Positions 6,821-8,946 of a DNA stretch of 8,946 bases are shown here, piece by piece. Numbering within the stretch: position 1 is the first letter of the stretch; each line of letters begins with the position of its first letter. The stretch is taken from the NCBI GenBank assembly GCA_045580815.1, contig JAZNOL010000002.1:1-8946 (forward strand), given 5' to 3'. The notes below the pieces were generated by a model. It did no database searches, was not told where the DNA came from, and saw nothing but the letters and a program-made list of their open reading frames with translations. A program made the translations under genes and the position numbers. The stretch comes from JAZNOL01 sp045580815. Its GTDB lineage: Bacteria > Bacillota > Clostridia > RUG12999.

Positions 6821-6849
6821 TCACGATAACATTTTGCTTTGCATATAAT
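6821..6849 (+). promoter_or_regulatory. Candidate sigma-E (mother-cell) promoter for yunB
   Basis: CATATAAT (6842-6849) matches the sigma-E -10 consensus CATACAHT at seven of eight positions. TCACGAT (6821-6827), 14 nt upstream, is a partial match to the KMATATT -35. YunB belongs to the sigma-E regulon in Bacillus subtilis, which fits. The embedded TATAAT could instead serve sigma-A, but no -35 box stands at the proper distance. Confidence 0.45.
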
Positions 6850-6887
6850 AAACTAATAAACTGCTTTTGTAAAAAAGGTGGAACGTT

Positions 6888-7514
6888 ATGAGACTGTTTG
6901 CAAAGCGTACATTCCCAAAAAAAGCCATTTTTACTGCAATAATTCTTTTTATTGCAGTTTCATTTTTATGCCAACGTATTGTGACCGTAATGTACGATAT
7001 TTCAACTGCACGCACAAAATACATAACAACGCTTGAAATAAACGCTGTAACTTCGCAGTATTTAACACAGTGTGCCGAAATGTACAACGACATTTTAATC
7101 AAAGACAAATCTCCGAACGGTCAAATTACTGCCATAAATACCGACATTGGCAAAATAAACAGAATGCAGGCAGAAATCACGCAGCAAGTATTAAGCCGTC
7201 TTGACAAAGAAGGCGTTTACGAAATGACTCTCCCGTTTATGAATGTTTTTGGCATGAACACTCTCACATCAATTGGTCCAAAGCTTAAAATGTCACTGTC
7301 CCCTGCTTCAAATGTCACAGCACGTTTTGAGGACAGTTTTATTTCTGCCGGAATTAACCAAACAAAATTTTCGGTTAATTTAATTGTTGATGTTGACGTG
7401 ACGGTTGCCGTTTCGCCCATACGCAGTAAGGTTCACGTAAGCCACAGCATACCTGTTGTACAGCTCATTTTAATGGGCAGTGTTCCGGAATCATATGCAG
7501 ACATACACCGCTGA
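6888..7514 (+). CDS. yunB: Sporulation protein YunB
   Basis: A 208-residue membrane-anchored protein of endospore formers. In B. subtilis yunB is made in the mother cell under sigma-E and its loss impairs sporulation; the biochemical role is not established. Here a basic N-terminus is followed by one membrane helix (about 13-30) and an extracytoplasmic domain. Family landmarks are KINRMQAEI, the LPFMNVFGMNTL region, SIGPKLKMSLSP, SAGINQT (153-159) and the C-terminal IPVVQLILMGSVPESY. It is somewhat shorter than the B. subtilis protein (about 250 residues), mainly at the N-terminal side. The ATG has AAGGTGG (6875-6881) six nt upstream. The 69-nt gap from the previous gene and a candidate sigma-E promoter suggest separate, sporulation-timed expression, with possible read-through from the upstream operon. 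Confidence 0.9.
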   Translation: MRLFAKRTFPKKAIFTAIILFIAVSFLCQRIVTVMYDISTARTKYITTLEINAVTSQYLTQCAEMYNDILIKDKSPNGQITAINTDIGKINRMQAEITQQVLSRLDKEGVYEMTLPFMNVFGMNTLTSIGPKLKMSLSPASNVTARFEDSFISAGINQTKFSVNLIVDVDVTVAVSPIRSKVHVSHSIPVVQLILMGSVPESYADIHR

Positions 7515-7526
7515 AAAACATTTTCA

Positions 7527-7555
7527 TTGACAACATTTGCATTCCGTGATATAAT
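7527..7555 (+). promoter_or_regulatory. Sigma-A promoter of the secreted beta-sandwich protein gene
   Basis: TTGACA (7527-7532) and TATAAT (7550-7555) are separated by exactly 17 nt, a full consensus vegetative promoter. The start point is expected near 7562. The long leader and strong promoter suggest a well-expressed gene independent of yunB. Confidence 0.88.
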
Positions 7556-7560
7556 AAAAG

Positions 7561-7614
7561 CAGCGGCTAAAAACCGCTGAAATTTAAGCGGCACTTTCCG
7601 CATGACTGTGCCGC
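7561..7614 (+). promoter_or_regulatory. Two-hairpin 5' leader of unknown function
   Basis: Hairpin 1 pairs CAGCGG (7561-7566) with CCGCTG (7574-7579) across a 7-nt loop and would begin at the transcript's 5' end. Hairpin 2 pairs GCGGCAC (7588-7594) with GTGCCGC (7608-7614) across a 13-nt loop. Neither is followed by a U tract, so these are not terminators. Competing pairings exist: CCGCT (7574-7578) with AGCGG (7587-7591), and GCGGC (7563-7567) with GCCGC (7610-7614). The strong ribosome binding site GGGAGG (7623-7628) stays outside both stems. A 5' stem that protects mRNA from decay, as in aprE-type leaders, is the simplest role; a switch is possible. It matches no riboswitch class I recognise. 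Confidence 0.55.
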
Positions 7615-7633
7615 AAAATTATGGGAGGAAAAA

Positions 7634-8740
7634 ATGAAAAAAACACTTTTCACCGCCGTACTGGTGATGGCTTTATTATTTAGCCTGTTGCCGGTTTCGG
7701 CAAGCGACGACGTGATTAATTTCCGTTACGGAGATTTTTTCACAGGAACCTACATGCACGGTCCTTCAACAATGGAGGGCACAACCACAAACAGCTTTAC
7801 GATTCACAACAGCGGAGGTTTTACAAACTCTTTAACCGAAGAGGAATCGGTTTCGCCCACTCATTCGCTGAAAATCGACATGACATCTAAAGACAGCGGC
7901 AATTTTTCTTATGAGCAGGCATTCAATTCTTCTGAACTGATGCTGAAAAACCGCATTTATGCGGAAGTTTATTTTAAAACAGACGGTGGAAACGCAGAAA
8001 ATTTAGGCATGTTCCGTGTGATTAACAAAACCGATTCGTCTGCCTCGGCATCTGCGGAAATGACACAAACAGTCACACCTGTGGAAAACGGATGGTATCA
8101 TGCTGTTGCTGTTTTTGAGCCTATCGGCAGTATTGAATCAATACGTATCGGTTTTTCGTACACAAAAAAATCCGCTGCTGACCCTATAAAGACATTTTAT
8201 CTTGATGATTTATCATGCCGAATTGCACCGTACAGCATTTTTATTAACGATGCAACTGTAAATGATTCAGCACTTAATCTTGAAAAATTGCGCGTTTTTG
8301 GTTTTGACAGTGAAAACACAAGCAAAGAGATTACAGCAACAGACCTTGTTAATTATGAAGTTGTGTCCGGCGATGCCTACATAGATAAAAACGGCAACCT
8401 TATATCACGAAGCGGTGCCGACGAAACTGTCAGACTCAAAGCCGAGTTCCTCGGTGCAACAACAGAATTCACTGTTTTCTTGTCTCCTGCTGTTCTGACA
8501 TCACCTGCTTCATATGACAGCAAAACCGAAACATATTTTGCATCGGTTTACAATAACTCCGATTCTCCGGCAAACGCAAAACTTATTGTGTGTATTTATG
8601 ATGGTGACAGACTTTCAGGCATAAGTATTACTGAAAAAGTTGCCGGTGCAAACGTAGAAACAACTGTGACATCAGAAAAAATTACAGTTCCGTTTTATGT
8701 TAAAAACCCTGTAATCAAAGCATTTTGTGTAACTGAATAA
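7634..8740 (+). CDS. Secreted multi-domain beta protein (CBM-like plus Ig-like), no catalytic domain seen
   Basis: A 368-residue exported protein. The signal peptide has MKK, a hydrophobic core (residues 5-19) and a likely cleavage after VSA (21-23). Residues about 28-198 look like a jelly-roll carbohydrate-binding module: SLKIDM, RIYAEVYFKTD, the NGWYHAVAVFEP strand and a closing FYLDDLSCRI are the usual edges of CBM4/9/22-like folds. Residues about 199-285 resemble a bacterial Ig-like domain with DKNGNLISRSGADETVRLKA. Residues about 295-368 resemble the C-terminal beta domain of many large clostridial secreted proteins (YFASVYNNS, AKLIVCIYDGD, NPVIKAFC). No LPXTG, SLH, dockerin or lipobox is visible, so it is probably released or held non-covalently. 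Substrate binding is inferred from fold-like pattern only. Start fixed by GGGAGG (7623-7628). Confidence 0.75.
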   Translation: MKKTLFTAVLVMALLFSLLPVSASDDVINFRYGDFFTGTYMHGPSTMEGTTTNSFTIHNSGGFTNSLTEEESVSPTHSLKIDMTSKDSGNFSYEQAFNSSELMLKNRIYAEVYFKTDGGNAENLGMFRVINKTDSSASASAEMTQTVTPVENGWYHAVAVFEPIGSIESIRIGFSYTKKSAADPIKTFYLDDLSCRIAPYSIFINDATVNDSALNLEKLRVFGFDSENTSKEITATDLVNYEVVSGDAYIDKNGNLISRSGADETVRLKAEFLGATTEFTVFLSPAVLTSPASYDSKTETYFASVYNNSDSPANAKLIVCIYDGDRLSGISITEKVAGANVETTVTSEKITVPFYVKNPVIKAFCVTE

Positions 8741-8833
8741 TTGTCACCGGTAAAAATATAGGAAGACAAACAAACTTATTCATTCGCAAGTGCTCATATT
8801 GAAAAACAATTTTTAATTTAATATCTTATACTA
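8741..8833. other. Short spacer after the secreted-protein gene, nothing recognised
   Basis: This AT-rich stretch contains no reading frame with a ribosome binding site, no near-consensus promoter and no repeat that I can see. Confidence 0.5.
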
Positions 8834-8870
8834 AAAAAGTTGTGCTGTTTTCTTAACAGCACAACTTTTT
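8834..8870. terminator. Bidirectional intrinsic terminator
   Basis: A perfect 16-bp inverted repeat pairs 8834-8849 with 8855-8870 around the 5-nt loop TTCTT. The GTTGTGCTGTT core is flanked by five A on the left and five T on the right, so each transcript has a G/C-containing stem followed by a U tract. It ends the plus-strand gene 94 nt upstream, and on the minus strand it begins four nt after the stop codon at 8875. Confidence 0.92.
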
Positions 8871-8874
8871 ATCG

Positions 8875-8946
8875 TTAATTATTTATATATTCTACCAAAT
8901 CTTTAATTGCCGATTTATCACAAAAATCGCCGTTTTTATCACAAAG
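8875..8946 (-). CDS. C-terminal 23 residues of a convergent gene (cut by window edge)
   Basis: On the minus strand an open frame enters from the right edge and ends at the TAA at 8877-8875. The visible end reads LCDKNGDFCDKS, then AIKDLVEYINN. Its stop lies four nt before the terminator hairpin, the spacing expected of a real gene end. The fragment has a repeated CDK with two Cys six residues apart and a short amphipathic helix at the end. It is too short to assign a family. Confidence 0.6.
   Translation of the reverse strand, partial: LCDKNGDFCDKSAIKDLVEYINN

Noticed and set aside
7561..7614. Leader hairpins as a terminator of yunB or a transcription attenuator
   Set aside because: Neither stem is followed by a U tract, and a consensus promoter lies directly upstream, so they belong to the next gene's leader.

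Overview
The window looks like ordinary chromosome from an anaerobic, endospore-forming Clostridia-type Firmicute (Bacillota). The evidence is a YunB-family sporulation gene, moderately low G+C, near-consensus TTGACA-17-TATAAT promoters, AGGAGG-type ribosome binding sites, a YdiF-like ABC-F protein, and a secreted beta-sandwich protein of a style common in gut and environmental Clostridia. I see no rRNA, tRNA, CRISPR array, insertion sequence, phage gene or plasmid function.

Left block (1-2978, minus strand): a carbohydrate-use cluster. In transcription order it holds a LacI-family repressor (2917-1901), a ten-helix EamA/DMT-type transporter (1854-994) and the first 326 residues of a GH36-type alpha-galactosidase that runs off the left edge (978-1). 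The same 14-base palindrome, TGCAACCGATTGCA on the coding strand, lies just before the ribosome binding sites of the repressor and the transporter. The copy before the repressor overlaps the expected start point of a perfect sigma-A promoter. The simplest reading is an autoregulated local regulon in which a galactoside or related ligand releases LacI, so that transporter and glycosidase are made. The palindrome also fits the CcpA cre consensus, so global catabolite control is an alternative or additional input.

Middle block (3129-7514, plus strand): a sigma-A promoter drives an ABC-F ATPase (3208-5127), which overlaps ribF (bifunctional riboflavin kinase/FAD synthetase, 5108-6016). A TrmN6-like methyltransferase follows 2 nt later (6019-6705), then a 35-residue single-helix membrane peptide (6711-6818). 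These four genes are tightly packed and probably form one operon with a housekeeping, translation and cofactor theme. YunB (6888-7514) follows after a 69-nt gap that contains a plausible sigma-E-type promoter.

Right block (7527-8946): a perfect sigma-A promoter drives a structured leader of about 70 nt with two tandem hairpins. After it comes a 368-residue secreted protein made of a beta-sandwich (CBM-like) domain, an Ig-like domain and a C-terminal beta domain, with no recognisable catalytic region. A 16-bp perfect terminator hairpin, flanked by A and T tracts so that it can serve both strands, separates it from the last 23 codons of a convergent gene at the right edge.

Nothing here is clearly a new system. 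The points most worth a second look are the twin operators with an unusual transporter/glycosidase pairing, the two-hairpin leader with mutually exclusive pairings, the 35-residue membrane peptide, and the non-catalytic secreted protein.
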